This document shows, piece after piece, positions 21,478 through 33,000 of a DNA stretch of 64,000 bases. Source of the stretch: Leptasterias polaris. Its lineage: Eukaryota; Echinodermata; Asteroidea; Forcipulatida; Asteriidae. The DNA is taken from NCBI GenBank assembly GCA_037783415.1, contig JAZGTN010000167.1, positions 248,001 through 312,000 on the forward strand, read 5' to 3'. A program made the translations under genes and the position numbers. The notes under the pieces are model-generated. The model was not told the DNA's origin and did no database searches. It saw nothing but the letters and a program-made list of their open reading frames with translations. The number at the start of each line of letters is the position of its first letter. Within the stretch, counting starts at the first letter, position 1.

Positions 21478-22072
21478 TAAAGGGTCTGTATACGTTTGGT
21501 AATCACTCTTAAAATGAATGGCAATAAAAACCTATTGGTTAGAAGTACAGCAGCTTTCAACTGTATGAGAAACATTTCACTTCGAAGTTTTGTGGTTATG
21601 TAAAGTCATTTGTGGTTAAGTCATTATGGAATGACTTACCTCTTAATATTCGCCAAGCTGGCTCTCTTCAGATTTTCAAGGGACTTTTAAAAACTCATTT
21701 GTTTGAATCTTTATTTGTGTAACTTGCTTTTTAAAATTATATTCTTTTCTATGTTTTTGTTTTTGTGTTGCGCATAGAGGCTTCTGCATTATGCGCTATA
21801 TAAATTTCTCGTATTATTATGTAAAAATATATCAGTTTTTATGCCCCCAAATTTGAAATGTTTCTGTCAGAAACGCTTCTCAGATTGTGTATTCCTATTT
21901 AGGATTATTCTTCCTACATGGACATATTCGCTTTGGCGATTCGGCGATATCTCAAAAACGCGACCACCTTTAGAAATGAAATTTTCACAGGTTAGTTTTA
22001 TTGTATATATCTACATTTATATAGGATTAAAACAATCGAATGCTTCCAAAAACCAAAGGTATACTTTGCCTT
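21478..22072 (+). repeat. Dispersed repeat (AAAGGGTCTGTATACG...), interrupted by a LINE tail
   Basis: Bases 21478-21610 and 21837-22072 together match the uninterrupted copy at 33466-33824 (TCTGTATACGTTTGGTAATC, CATTTC(A)TTCGAAGTTTT, CGATATCTCAAAAACGC, CCAAAGGTATACTTTGCCTT). The insert at about 21611-21836 encodes WNDLPLNIRQAGSLQIFKGL and LKTHLFESLFV and ends GCGCTATATAAATTTCTCGT plus ATT units, a LINE 3' end. Confidence 0.8.
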
Positions 22073-22249
22073 GAAAGACCAATATTTTAATGCAAATGTT
22101 GTAATACCATTAAGTGGTATTTTTGAAATACTCAACATGGAGGTGACAATTGCTGTTGAGTTGTGTTTTCCTTCTTTTTGCACTGCCCTGTAGTATTCAA
22201 AGTTGATAAAACCTACAGCTTTTCACTTTATTATCACGCCTACATAAAA

Positions 22250-22350
22250 GGGCTAGATAGCTCAGTTGGTAGAGCGCCGGCACATTAATCTGGAGGTCGT
22301 TGGTTATTAGCCCCGCTCTAGTCAATTTGTCATTTTTCAACCCCAAATTA
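22250..22350 (+). mobile_element. tRNA-derived SINE
   Basis: GGGCTAGATAGCTCAGTTGG and GCGCCGGCACATTAATCTGG are followed by a damaged B box (GGTTATTAGCCCC) and the tail TTTTTCAACCCCAAATTATT. Confidence 0.75.
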
Positions 22351-22394
22351 TTATCAGACCAGACGGATCAATATTGCAAGTCTTTGTAGTTAAT

Positions 22395-22770
22395 AATAAT
22401 AATAATAACAAAAACTTATATAGCGCCAAAGTCCGCCTAAAAGATGCTCAAGACGCTCAAGACGCTCATGGCCAAAAACACTTTATCTAAGTAATATAAC
22501 CAACAAATCTAAGAAATTCTAAAACAACAATACAATTGTTAAAAAAACAAAAACAAAACTAAAAAGTCTAAAAAAAACATCCCCAAAACCTGGACCAGCC
22601 AGTAGCAGAAGCAATCAATTGAGTAAACTTAAACTTAAACCACACAGTAACCAAAACCTGGAAGGCAGTACAATCATTTAAAAAAACAAGTAGGTCTTCA
22701 AAAGGGTCTTGAAGGAAGCAATGGATGTGGACGAGGAAATTTCAGTTGGCAGGCAGTTCCAAAGTGAAGT
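22395..22770 (-). mobile_element. LINE 3' remnant with (ATT)n tail
   Basis: The - strand reads WNCLPTEISSSTSIASFKTL then LKTYLFF and a stop, followed by a 3' UTR and TTGGCGCTATATAAGTTTTTG plus an ATT microsatellite. This is the typical end of a CR1/L2 element. Confidence 0.75.
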
Positions 22771-23278
22771 GGCAGAATGGTGTATTGAACGGCCTCCCCA
22801 TGAACGATGACGCTCGTTGATGGGTTAATGAGACTCACTATTCTTAATTCATTTCCAGTTTCGAGGAACATGACATGGGAGACAAGCCCTGGCTGACTTT
22901 TTATTCTAAGACTATACGCAACTGATGCAGTTGTTGCTATGAAAGTGCATGCATTTTTTTAAATTTAATTAGTTAGTCTTTAAGTGCCCACCACTACCTT
23001 CTTTGTCTACTGTCTTAATCACATGAGATGTGAATGTATTGAAATTGTTCCTTTGCTCTATGATTAAACTGATACTGCACAAATTAAACAGAATAAAATG
23101 TGTTGAGCGTGTGATTTATTTATTGACTCCCATGCCAAACCCATGACCAAAGATTATAGAGCGCTGAAGGCGCAATATGGGGAACTGCAGCTGATTTCAC
23201 GAAACTTTATCAGTGTCATAACAATACACTTGCTTGCTGAAATGGCGCCCATCCATATTTCACTTTCCAACAATAGAA
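22770..23278. other. Intergenic, no feature recognised
   Basis: Unique-looking AT-rich DNA between the LINE tail and the palindromic element. A fragment GCAGCTGATTTCACGAAACTTTATC (23187 on) resembles the TIR of the next element. Confidence 0.4.
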
Positions 23279-23437
23279 AGAGCTCCAGCAGCCAATTTCA
23301 CAAAACTTTACGCAACTGCGTAAGTTCACATTGTGCAAGATTGATTGTATTAGTGGTGCACAACTTACACCATAAATGTTGCGCAAGTGGACTTGCACAA
23401 TGGCGTAAAGTTTCGTGAAATTGGCTGCTGGAGCTCT
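23279..23437. mobile_element. Palindromic MITE, 159 bp, GAGCTCCAGCAGCCAATTTC termini
   Basis: AGAGCTCCAGCAGCCAATTT and its complement AAATTGGCTGCTGGAGCTCT form arms about 35 bp long, with TTTACGC/GCGTAAA inside. An (AT)n run follows at 23438-23462. Confidence 0.85.
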
Positions 23438-23462
23438 TATATATATATATATATATATATAT
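23438..23462 (+). repeat. (AT)n microsatellite
   Basis: About twelve TA units directly abut the palindromic element. Confidence 0.95.
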
Positions 23463-23959
23463 TGAGGCATCAAATGAGTTCCTTGTTAAAATGGCGTCCA
23501 GTGAACATTTCACATTTCAGCCCATTAGTTCCCCCTTGCACCTTGTGCGCTCTATCATTGCCCATGACTCCTCCTCTTGCACCACAGAGAACAAGGTAAT
23601 TATAAAAAGATGTTTAATATTTTGGGGTTTGCCCATACACGAATATTAGATCAAGTAAAAGAGAATGTTGAAATGAAAAAGACGGGGACAGACAAAGCCA
23701 AAAGGTGCATCATGGTGCTCTTTGTTTTTTTGTTTTGTGTGTAGTTTGCAGAACAATTAAAGTTCAGAGTTACATATTACCCAAATAGAATGTAATTTTC
23801 CATCAATTATTTATTTATATTATTCTTACTTCCTTGTGCTTTTCATATTGGTTAATATTCATTTAACATGTGACTTGTAAAGTACTGGCAATAGAAATAG
23901 CACCCCCCCTCGTACATTAGACCCACCCACCTCTTTGACGTGTCTCTGGCGACACAAAC

Positions 23960-24029
23960 TCCTAACCCCTTATAAACCTGTACCACAAGTACATATTGGC
24001 GACATAGTTTCCTACAGTAGCGAATCAAC
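23960..24029 (+). promoter_or_regulatory. Probable UFL1 proximal promoter / 5' UTR
   Basis: A TATA-like CTTATAAAC lies about 60 bp before the UFL1 ATG, in a short stretch free of recognisable repeats. The ATG context is ATCAACATGG, with a G at +4. No upstream in-frame ATG is seen close by. The transcription start is inferred, not seen. Confidence 0.3.
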
Positions 24030-27000
24030 ATGGCGAGCTCCGAGTGGGAAGAGGTTAAGCGACTGGCAGCAGATTTTCAGAGAGCACAGCTGACAAGTGC
24101 CGTTCAGAAGTAAGAAAACTATAGAACTTGATTGTTTAGAAGTGACTCTTTGTGGGTAAAAAATATGGGAGGTGGTAGACATCGGGCTTTTATTCTACTC
24201 TTGTTGAAATATGGGATAACTACCTCCTCCATATTTACGATTTGCATCAATGTAAACACTAAAGTAAACAGCATAGAGTCTATGCTGTTTACTATAGCTG
24301 TTTACTGTTTACTGTGGCCCACAGTGTGGGTCTATGATAGACTACCGTCCCGACGATGGCCATTCCATGATGATGGCTAGGTTTTAGGTATGGTCCAGTC
24401 CATTACACTTACAATTTATGAAATAAATGTTTATAAATCTAAATCTTATAAATCTAATTTAATAGGAAATGATAGGCTACGCCTTTAAATACCCCATATT
24501 CTTCCAATGGCTACCGCCATGGTCAGAAACCCGGCGTGTCGAACTATTCAACGAACTATTCAACGATAGCCTAGCAACCGATGTACTAGTGCATGGATAC
24601 CCTGGTACCCTGACTACATTGACTTCAAATATTGAAGTAACGGCAATTTTCTTCTCTCCAATCCCGAAGCGTGGCGTACCGACCATTCACCACGTCCGCA
24701 ACCACACAGGAACACGGAACCATTCGTGATGCACGTTGTACACGTACGTGTACAACCTACACAGCATGTAATGTACAACCTGTACAGTGTACAATACACT
24801 ATTATGCACATACCCGACGAGCCGGCCTCCTGTGCAGGGGCATTTCTGCAAGGCAGGCTTTCGTTGGTAGCAGCATCGGTGTGCACTTAGCGCCAATCAA
24901 CGGATAGAATCAAAGGAAGGGGTGTTATAAAACAAATATTGACTGCTTTGTCTCGTGGCATAGTAAAACTAGTCACTCTCGGTGATCCCCGGAGCAGCCT
25001 ATCTTCCCGAGGTGAAGCCTCGGGAAGATAGGCCGAAGCCTCGGGAAGATAGGCTGCTCCGTGGATCACCTCGAGTGACTAGTTTTATGCCACTCGAAGC
25101 AGTCAATATTTGTATTATATTGTAGTTTTCGCTCCAATCACATACTTCGGGAGTTTGTTCCATTGATTGATGACTCTTCTTCTTCTTCCAGGTATAGTGC
25201 AGGCTTCATGGTATGAAGATATCGCACTGTACATGTAGGACTCTCAGTTATAAGACTCTCTGCGAAGATTGTGAATAACTTTGCAGAGTAGCTTATTCAC
25301 GAAAAATATTAATTTAAATAGGCTTTAGGCTATGAACGTAGTGGTTGTTGAGAAAAATGTTTGAAAGTAATTGCCTCATCATGCCAGCCAAACAAAACAA
25401 AAGCAAAACAAATAAAAATAAAGTAAAATAAAATAACAGAATGTATGTTGTCATCCACACAATTCACATTATTGTCCCTTATTTTAGTGTATTGTAACCC
25501 TTGATCCTCCTGAAGGTTGTCTGTTCATGTGCAACCCTAAATTTAATCACAACTCCACTAATTTCCGAATAGAATATAAAATTGGACAGAATGTGTGGCT
25601 GCATCAGAATCAAGTGGCTTTGACGTGGAGATGCTTGAACTCGCTAAACTCTCAACATTTGAACAACTCCGCCGTTCAACTAAGTATAAATTTGGTTCTT
25701 TATCATTTAACAGATTATCGGAGCGAAACTGCATTGAGATTGTGAATAAGCTGATTACGTTGAAGTTGATTGATGTGATTTTTACCTTGGATGGCAAGGA
25801 GTACCTCACACCTGCACAGATTACCAAAGAAATACAAGACGAACTCATCTTCCATGGAGGTGAGACAGTTTGAATTTGATTTTGTGGTTGACCAAAGAAT
25901 CCAATTTGAGTGTTCAATTGTGACCAATCAAGTCATTGGCCAAGTTCGTGCAAGGACTATCGTTGACCATAGTTCGACTAAAGCCCAAACTCTGTCTAGT
26001 CATGCTAGTCGATGATAGTTGGACTATGCTAGTCGACTATTTGGAACCAGCCTACGGGGCTGGGTTTCATCGCTGGTTATCAATAGTCATTTTCATAGCA
26101 CAGTGCAGAGTGGACCAGTTACAAGAAAATGATAACGTACGTTGAGTCGCCGGTCACATTGAAATGACATGACTAGCCATTTGCACTATTATAAAACTTC
26201 TGTGTGCATGCCCTGGGTATATGTCACTAAACAACCACTAGTTAACCATTGGTCCTTGCCTGAACTTGACCATTGTACCAGACATTATTCGCATGAATAT
26301 TATTACCCTGTTCATTGGGCCTGCTTAATTTCATTCCCTTAGAAACTTTCTCACCTACCTAGGGAGTATACAGACTGTGATGCCAAGTATGTAGTACACC
26401 AAACTAATTCAATCACAAGAACCATCTTTGCCCTCACAGATACTCATTTACCCCTGGGTGAAGAAAAGCACTTATTGTTGGGAGTAATTAGCAACAATTT
26501 GCCTTTGGGGAAAAAGCAGAGAAATGGTGATTAAATAGCCTGAAAAATATATGAAACCATACACCAATGTAGGTCAGCCCTTGTGCTCAAACATTATTGT
26601 CCTACTTTTGTCCATGCACCAAATATCATGGTTGAATTAGGGTTAATAGACTTGAACATTTGTAAATTTGCATAAGACCTGTTTGGGGTTTGTTTATTTG
26701 TTTTTTTGTTACCCCACCTTTTGACATCTTTCTCAAATCTGATTTCTTTACACAGGAAGGCTCAATCTGGTGGATTTACAGCAGGTATGGTTTGTTTGTC
26801 ACATATTTGTATTGTTTGTTTCTCAACAACCTTTATTTGTCCTTCTTTCAATCGTCATTGAAATGGATTAAACGATTTCATGTGGTGAACACAGTACACA
26901 GTCAACCCTTTTACTGTCTGACTTTTAATCTCATCCACCATGGTTCTGAACGATAGATGCTTTAATTCCAGCCTGCCGTATAACACTATTTGATGAATAC

Positions 27001-30000
27001 ATCTATACAGTACACAGTCAACCCTCTTTACTGTCTGACCATTTAATATCACCCCCGGTTGTTCTGAGTGATAGATAAACTATGCCAGCCTGCAATATGA
27101 TATCATGTATTGAATAGAGTGCAAACATGCGCACAATTGTGTGCCATCATACACAACTTGTGCAGTTGAATGTATACAAATATTGACTTCTTTGAGGGGT
27201 ATGGTTTAAACTATGACTCCCGAGGTGATCCGAGGTGATCCTCAGTGCGCTTTAGTTTCCTGAGGCGAAGCCAAGAGGAAATAAAACGGGCATCACCGAG
27301 TTTGCTGTGTGTATAGAGTGTCGCTTTCTAGTAAAAATAAGGCATATCATGTGCCACACTCTAAACCAATCAAAAGGCAGAATAATAATAATAATAATAA
27401 TATTTAAAATTTATATTGCGCCCCTTACATACAAAATGATCAAAGGCGCAGAACACATGTTAAAAAGCACATAATGGAAGAAAAGGACAAAGAAAAAAGA
27501 CTGGTCACCAGGCCAGCGCCCAAACAAAAGTATGGGGATACGTCTGTCCCGCCAACAGAGAACTAATAGTACTTATTACATAGGCCTATCCCTGCTGGCA
27601 TCGGTAATGTTTTGACCTTTTCAGGAGACAGACGCCTTTAACCCTATTTATGCTAAAAATCTAAACTAACTGACAAGGTGACCATAGAAGAAAGACACAC
27701 TAAAAAGCGGCTTTAAAAATCCTCGTATAGGGTTTTATCATTTCAAGTTGTTGGTCAACTCACTGTCAGATGTTTATCGTTTTAGCAAAATGTTCATGAG
27801 TCCGATAGTGGTTCACCTCTTTCTGTTTTGTGTGCAGATACTCTGCGTTGACTTCAACCACATTGAGGCGAAGGCCAGTGACCTGAGCAAACATGACAAG
27901 TCAATTCAACTGGTACTCGGTCAACTCATCACAAGGTATCAATGGGTTAATGATAAAGGGAACCAATTAATATAACACTGTCCTTCATCAAAGACTGTAT
28001 TTTATACACCACTTTTTACTGGTAAATGCGCACTTTTTACTGGTAAATGCGCACTTTTTACTGGTAAATGCGCACTTTTTACTGGTAAATGCGCACTTTT
28101 TACTGGTAAATGCGCACTTTTTACTGGTAAATGCGCACTTTTTACTGGTAAATGCGCACTTTGACATTGCGTTGGAAACTTTTGTAAGGAAATTGAAAGT
28201 TTAATTTAATAATTTGGAAAGATTTGAACAATTTATCGACCTGTCCGTTTCTTCTCCGAATCCCCCCAAACCCTTTCATTTCTTTTCATTTATTAACTTT
28301 GGTTGTAAAGCCAAGGATTATTTGAGAAGCGAACTTAATCACTACCCCATGGAGGGAAGACAAGGAAGGAAGTTTCAGTTTAGATGTGGGAGGGAAACCC
28401 CAGAGATTTCTCTGGGAAAAACCCACGCAATCAGGTAGGGACTGAAAACCCAATCCACATAGTTTCCCTGGCGGGATTCCAACTGGGGTCCTAGAGCTGG
28501 GAGGTGCCAACCCAACCACCGAATAAACTTGCCCTCATCATCTCTTCTCTTCCTCCACTCTTCCAGGGACTACATGGACAAACTATCGGAGGACATCAAC
28601 GACCAGCTTCAGGAGGCAGGTCAGGTGACCATTGCTGAACTCACCAAGTTACATGATCTTCCTGCGTTCTTTCTCACAGAGGTTAGACTAATTACATTTG
28701 GAACCATCCCCCCTCCCCCTTGTCAGTGTCTTTGTTTGAACATGGAATGCTGTACAAAGATTGGATGCGTAGGAGTGCATTGTGACAGGGTATAGTTACA
28801 AGGTGAGGTCTGGACTATTCCATTTGCTGAGGCGAAGCTGGGTGAAATGGAAAATCCAGATTTCACTGAGTGATTATATTCTGCAGCAATGCATGAATGA
28901 AATTCTTTTTATATAACTCACACATAGATCCTTGTCATTTGAAAAAACAAATTCACAATAAACAGGAAATAGACACAGAAAAACATCCACCCCATACTCT
29001 GCAAAAATCTAAAACCCCTTCTAAACACCGTGGACGACTCCATATAGACACCAACACTGCCCACGGCGACACAACAAACTTGCTTTGTTTGGACAAACAT
29101 GCAGGAAATGATACTGCAAAGCATCCGAAGCATCCTATAACTATCAATATAGGACTCCTATAGAGCGTCACAGCATTATACATGGCAAAATAAAGGATGA
29201 CATGTGACGCTTGTTCCACCAATCAAATGTGTTCACTCACAACCAGACAAATCATTGTACCATATGTTTTCTTCAAATGTTACAAAATTTTCAATGATGT
29301 AACTTGATGTTTATGTAGGTTTTCACACTGACATTCACCCTCTGTTATTTTATTATCCGACTCCGATAGATGGTGGAGACTCGTCTAGGCACCATCATAC
29401 AGGGTCAGATGGAGTCCTATGACCAAGGCGTCATATTCACCAAGGTGTTTGTGGAGCGGCACACTGCCCAGATACGTGGGGTCTTCAGCGCAGTCACAAA
29501 GTATTTCATTTATTTCATCTATTAATTCTGGTTGTGAAGCCAAAGACTCTGAGAAAAGCGAAGTTAATCACAATACTAGCCAAGAACCCCGTGGAGAGAA
29601 GACAATGAAGGAAGTTTCAGTTTTAGATGGGGGAGGAAAAACCCACAGCATTATTCCAGGAAAAACCCACGCAATCAGGCAGGGACTGAAAACCCAATCC
29701 ACATAGTGCCCCTGGTGGGATTCGAACCGGGGTCCCAGAGGTGGAAGGCAAGGCAAGATACCACTACACCAACCTAACTGCCTAATTTCTACATTCATTT
29801 GTCCCTGACTTGTTCCAAAACAAATAAATGATGTCTGGTGCATAATTAGTGGTTGATACCCTATTTGACTCTTCAGTCCCCCCCCCCCCCCAGCCCCAAA
29901 ATAATGTGTCTGTTCAATGCCCTTTTTAACAGGGGAAGGGGTGCAACTCTTATTCACCTCATTAACGTTCAAACTTGAATTACTAAAATACGCACACAGA

Positions 30001-33000
30001 AAAGTATAGCACAAAAATGTTAGATCCAGTAACTGGGGCGCTGTACTTGTTTTTTCAAAACTTTGACATATGCAGTCGTACTAGCGCCACAGGTAAACAT
30101 TGCATGTTCCGCCACTAACCATCCATGACGGTCCTAATCTCGCTTGTATCGACAGATGCCCTGCCTCAACCGCGTAGTCATCACGTTTGAGGCAGGGCAC
30201 CCATCTCATTTTTGACAGGTGCCCTGCCTCAACCATGATGACTACGCAGTTGAGGCAGGGCACCCGTCAAATGTACAAAAACAGTTACCCAAACCAAATA
30301 GTGCCTTTGTAATGTGTCTACCATTATCTCAAAATGGTGCATTGGGTTCTTCTATTTCTCTTGGTTGCTCTACCCTTAGTTTTTCTATGACTTTTTTTCC
30401 CCCCTAAAGGAGCAAGTAAACAGGAGAAAAAAACCTGAACCAAAAACAAGTCAAACTGTTGCCCGCTGCTAAAATTTAGGATTCGAACTGCCTCTAGCTA
30501 CCGGGCATTCTTGGTGGTCTAGTTGGTCATAGGTTTGTAGGGTGTCATGGCCGAGTGGTTAAGAGCATCGGATTCAAGTTCTGGTGGTTTAGCCATCGGG
30601 GTGTGGGTTCGAATCCCGGTCATGACACTTGTGTCCTTGTGGAAGATGCTTTACTATAATTGCTTCTCTTCACCCAGGGGTATAAATGGGTACCTGCAAG
30701 GTAGAGGTTGATATTGTGTTTGAAAAAGCCTTCGGAGCGCCACAGCAGCTTGGTCGGGCTGTATACTCCCCAGGGAGCTGAGAAAGTTTAAAGGAATGTT
30801 ATTGGCCCAATGACCAGGACACTAATGTAAAGCACATTGATACGTTATTGTAAAATGCGCTATATAAGAACTAGTTGTTATTATTATTCAATATTGATAT
30901 CTGAACAAATGTCAGAATGTCAGGGCATATCTTGGGAAGACCGTGCTTTTCCGTTTAATCGTCACCATACAATAATTATAAAACATGATTGATTTCTAGT
31001 GGAAACAACAATTTCTGTTTTTGTTTTTAGAAATGATAAACAGACTAACATTGAAAGTATAGAAATTGTCAGTTCAGGATTTCACTTATACTTGAGTGTC
31101 AGTTTAGTTGACTTTAAAATGTATTTATTTAATATTGTAACGATGTTTGTTTTTTAATATTTTAGGCCCACACCAGTTATCAGCATTCTCAACCAGTTCA
31201 AGTTTCCAGAGAGACTGTTCTACGGTAAGTTACACAAACAGGAAGTTCAAGTGTCGTGGCTGAGTGGTCAAGCGCACCGGACTGTGATCAGCTGACTGTG
31301 GGTTCGAGTCCTGGTCTTGACACTTGTGTCCTTTCATGAGACACTTAACCATTATTGCTTCCCTCTTCAACTGTGACATAAAGCCATGTGTCCCCTGTGT
31401 TGTGTAATGCACGTAAAAGAACCCAGTTAAACTTATCGCTAAGAAAAGGGTTTTGCCCTGGTGTTTCTGGTCTTGGCTGCTTAATGCGCTGCAGCACCTA
31501 CCCCTATAAGATGCTACACAAACGGGTCTCAGAATTCACAAATTTCAAAAAAATGTTTTAACCAATATTCATAAATACCCCAGACAGTTTCGCTATTCCT
31601 ATTGGTGGAGAGCACGTCACGTGGGGGTGTTTAAACGGCTGATAAAGACATAGCTGGAGCTGTTTAAGACCGGCTGGCTTCACGTGTTAGGCGCGCAAGC
31701 TCATTTACGCCAATTTACTTATGCGGAACGCAATAATATATAGCTATTAGTACCCGTGCGTTATCTTTTTGTACACGCGAGTACACACAACCCAACGCGC
31801 ACAAAACAAACTTTTACAAAAGTTTTTTAAAATGTACAAACTTCGAAAATTCGCTAAACAAACAGATCGTCACAGATTGTCTATAGGCCTACTTGTAATT
31901 TTGTTTCACTTTTTAACAAAAGGGCATTTATGAATGGGAATAAAAGAGTAGTGACTCGTTCTTAAACGGCCGTTTAAAACCTTGCAGGGTCGTGGCCGTG
32001 CGATAAAGGCCCGAGCCGAAGGCCGTTTAAGAACTCGTCGCCACTCTTTTATTCCCTTAATAATAAGTGCCAATCCTTAAATAATTATCTCAGACAAGTT
32101 GAGTTTAATAAACTGTAAGATTCGGTTTCATTTCATTCTCAATTTGCCTTTTCATTCTCCTCAGGGTGTCTTCAAGAGTTGGTGGACAGTGGGCGGCTAA
32201 ATGGTTCCATCGCTGGAGGGCGACAGGACAAGGCGTTATACATTCCAGATTTATATGCAAAGACACAAAATGCATGGGTGGATTCCTTCCTCGCCCAGAA
32301 CGGGTACCTAGGTAAGTCCATATCTCAGTTGAAACAGAGTGTGGGTTCGAATCCCGGTCGTGACACTTGTGCCTTTGAGCATGACACTTAAAGGGTGTGT
32401 ACAACATTGGTAATTGCCAAGGACCTGTATCCACACTTGATGTGACCTAACATATACATGAAATAACTAACCTGTGAAAGTTTAAGCTCAATCGGTGTTC
32501 GGAGTCGTGAGAAAACAGTGAAAAACCCCATTATATGTTTTAGCTTATTCAATTGAAAAACACAAGACAGCCGGACTTGTCTGGTTATGAGTTTACTGGC
32601 CCGACGCTCAAACTACTGGCCTCGGGCCTGTGGTCCAGTTAAAATTTTTAGCCCTGTTAACTCTCCATTACAAATTAACAAAACTGCTCGATTTGTTCTC
32701 CTAAAAAGAATACGACGCGCTGACAAGGCTAGGCATCGCTGATGTCAAACAGTACATCAAGAGGCGGTTCAAGTCGGATAATCTCTTGTATCTCTCCTCA
32801 TGTGGTGTTGGGAGACACCTCCAAGATAGGGTAGAGGCAAGCATAGAAGAAGCCCTATCAACAGGATCATGGATTGATGTCACAGTGAGTAGAGTAGAAA
32901 TGGTTTGATTCATAAACACCCCCAGACAGCAGGCAGTCCTATTGGTTAAAAGGTGGTCACATGACTATGCTTAAACGGCGAATGAAGACATAGATGGAGC

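Noticed and set aside
24469..24907. Overlapping 69-90 codon frames on both strands in UFL1 intron 1
   Set aside because: There is no similarity, no splice logic, and mutual overlap; likely chance frames in GC-balanced DNA.
29568..30014. 148-codon - strand frame
   Set aside because: It runs across a SINE and a poly(C) tract; the composition is not protein-like.
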